Positions 50,628 to 51,790 of a DNA stretch of 51,790 nucleotides are shown here, in pieces. The position numbers and the translations under genes are program-made. The notes beneath the pieces were generated by a model that did not search any database, had not been told where the DNA came from, and worked only from the letters and a program-made list of their open reading frames with translations. Position 1 is the first letter of the stretch. The number at the start of each line of letters is the position of its first letter. The DNA comes from JBGQOG01 sp052113705 (GTDB lineage: Bacteria > Pseudomonadota > Alphaproteobacteria > Rhodobacterales > Rhodobacteraceae). Location of the stretch: contig NZ_JBGQOG010000024.1 of NCBI RefSeq assembly GCF_052113705.1, positions 1-51,790 of the forward strand, read 5' to 3'.

Positions 50628-51716
50628 ATGCATTACCCCTTTCTCGTCATTGATCCGCGTTCCGGCTTGCAATACCGCCTGACCGATACCGGCCTTGCCG
50701 AACTGTCCCTTGCGCCTATAGCCGCCGAGTGGGCGCCGGGGCGCGCCATTGCCGAGGCGCCTGATCCGGTCTGGGCGGAAAGTCTCGACAATGCACCGGT
50801 CGAGACGATCTCGGCCGTCACCACTGCGCTGACGGATCTTGTGCTGGCCACCCCGGATCTGAAGGTGCCAAGCGTCGATCACCTACCCGAGCACCGCGCC
50901 AGGCGGCATCTCCTGGCGCTGGTCGCGCTGTGGCAAAGGTTGGGCGATGCGCTGCCAGAGGGGCTGGCACCGATCCGCCATGTGCTGACCCTGCCGCATG
51001 GGCGGTTCCTTGATCCCTTGCCGGTGGTTGAAGGTTCGCTGGATCCTCTGGCTCCCGCTGCGATGCAGGCGCTTTATGGCCGGATCCGGGATGAGTTCGG
51101 CTCTGTTCCCGCAAGCCCCTACACGCCGGCGGCCCCGATCGGCAGCCGCCTGCACGCGTTGCAGGGCGGGGTTTCCGCGCAGGCGATCACCTCCGGGGTT
51201 CTGGATGACAGCCTCGCGTTCTATGGCTTGCGCGATCCCGCTGCCTGCGCCGATTTCGCCGCTGCGCGCGCCCGGACGCTGATTGAATCTGGGGTGCCAG
51301 CCCGTAATATCGCCGTGCTGACAGGGGACGATCCACGCCAGATCGCGCGCGCTTTCGCTGCCCAGGGCGTGGCCCTTTCCGGCCTGCCGGGCCGTTTGCC
51401 CGAGCGTGATGTCATTGGCGAGACCGCGCTGCATCTGGCGCTGGCCAAACGCCCGCCGACCCCGGCCATGGTTCTGGCGAGCCTCGCGCTTTCCCCCCTG
51501 ATGCCCTGGTCCGCTCAAACCGGGCGCGATCTGGCTGAAAGCCTCATGGGCGGCGATTTTCGGGGCACCATCCTCACTGCCACGCCCGCGCATAAGGAAT
51601 TGTGGGACGATATCCGCGCCTCCGCAGGCAGCTTGCAACAGTTGCGTTTCCTGCTGGACCGGATCTGCGAGCGGCTCTCGCACGGCGATCAGGTCCGCGC
51701 GCGGCTGCCTGTCTGA
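50628..51716 (+). CDS. AddB/UvrD-like helicase segment, C-terminally truncated
   Basis: The 362-residue protein has RARTLIESGVPARNIAVLTG, then DDPRQIARAFAAQGVALSGL and PTPAMVLASLALSPLMPW, close in pattern to the 2A domain of superfamily I helicases (EEARxIxxLxxxGVxxxxIAVLxR). No Walker A or DExx box is seen in the N-terminal 200 residues, so it resembles the inactivated helicase part of AddB-type proteins. The stop coincides with the start of an apparent insertion-sequence end at 51714, so the original protein, probably with a C-terminal nuclease domain, was cut by the insertion. Confidence 0.55.
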   Translation: MHYPFLVIDPRSGLQYRLTDTGLAELSLAPIAAEWAPGRAIAEAPDPVWAESLDNAPVETISAVTTALTDLVLATPDLKVPSVDHLPEHRARRHLLALVALWQRLGDALPEGLAPIRHVLTLPHGRFLDPLPVVEGSLDPLAPAAMQALYGRIRDEFGSVPASPYTPAAPIGSRLHALQGGVSAQAITSGVLDDSLAFYGLRDPAACADFAAARARTLIESGVPARNIAVLTGDDPRQIARAFAAQGVALSGLPGRLPERDVIGETALHLALAKRPPTPAMVLASLALSPLMPWSAQTGRDLAESLMGGDFRGTILTATPAHKELWDDIRASAGSLQQLRFLLDRICERLSHGDQVRARLPV

Positions 51717-51790
51717 GCTGCTGCCGGTTTCGTGGACACGAAGATAAGATCGTGACCAAGGAACTGGAGTGTGGATATGACGAGACGGAA
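51714..51790 (+). mobile_element. Left end of a probable IS3-type insertion sequence
   Basis: TGAGCTGCTGCCGGTTTCG followed by TGGACAC resembles the terminal repeats of IS3-family elements. A ribosome site (GGAG) and ATG at 51777 follow, encoding MTRR, a common start of IS3 OrfA proteins. The window ends there. Only about 77 bases are visible, so the family is a guess. Confidence 0.5.

Overview
The window looks like chromosomal DNA from an alphaproteobacterium of the Rhodobacteraceae/Paracoccaceae type. The DNA is GC-rich with strong G/C preference at third codon positions. The gene content fits: class II DAHP synthase, PAS_5-family protein, MetA of the acetyl-CoA type, IolC fused to DUF2090, an RpiR-type inositol regulator, and many DMT, TehA and ABC transporters. 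I cannot name the species from sequence alone.

Layout. 1-7.1 kb is an inositol catabolism locus. iolC-iolD-iolE run leftward as a tightly packed operon, with an RpiR-family regulator upstream and a divergent Gfo/Idh/MocA oxidoreductase. Two matching GGAA-N6-TTCC-like operators sit at its promoters. 7.1-12.9 kb is housekeeping: gamma-carbonic-anhydrase-like protein, gmk, yicC, a PAS_5 protein, class II DAHP synthase and a GlxA-type AraC regulator. 13.1-18.2 kb is a five-gene branched-chain-amino-acid-type ABC transporter operon with a hairpin between the binding protein and the rest. 18.3-25.3 kb holds guaA, a metallo-beta-lactamase-fold hydrolase, a divergent MarR regulator/MFS pump pair and guaB. 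25.3-37 kb is a mixed stretch: TehA/SLAC1 family, a small membrane protein, two DMT exporters, a FadL-like outer membrane protein, a P-loop protein, metA, an alpha/beta hydrolase, ppk2, a TetR regulator, an aminotransferase, a DUF2059 protein and tRNA-Ser(CGA). 37.4-47.3 kb is catabolic: a DUF1624 membrane protein, tartrate-dehydrogenase-like enzyme plus an aldehyde dehydrogenase, an ArgE/DapE deacylase, a class III transaminase, a creatinase and a second aldehyde dehydrogenase.

47.7-51.8 kb is different. It contains a frameshifted TetR remnant, a 5'-truncated WYL-domain regulator, an A/T-richer phospholipase-D-fold gene, a protein resembling only the N-terminal part of an AAA ATPase, and a protein with a UvrD/AddB-like helicase segment. 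This last gene stops exactly where what looks like an IS3-type insertion sequence begins at the window edge. I read this as a decayed accessory, possibly defence-related, island; it is the most likely place for something undescribed.

Most of the window is ordinary. Clear bidirectional or intrinsic terminators separate most convergent genes, and several dispersed or tandem palindromic GC-rich repeats occupy the gaps.
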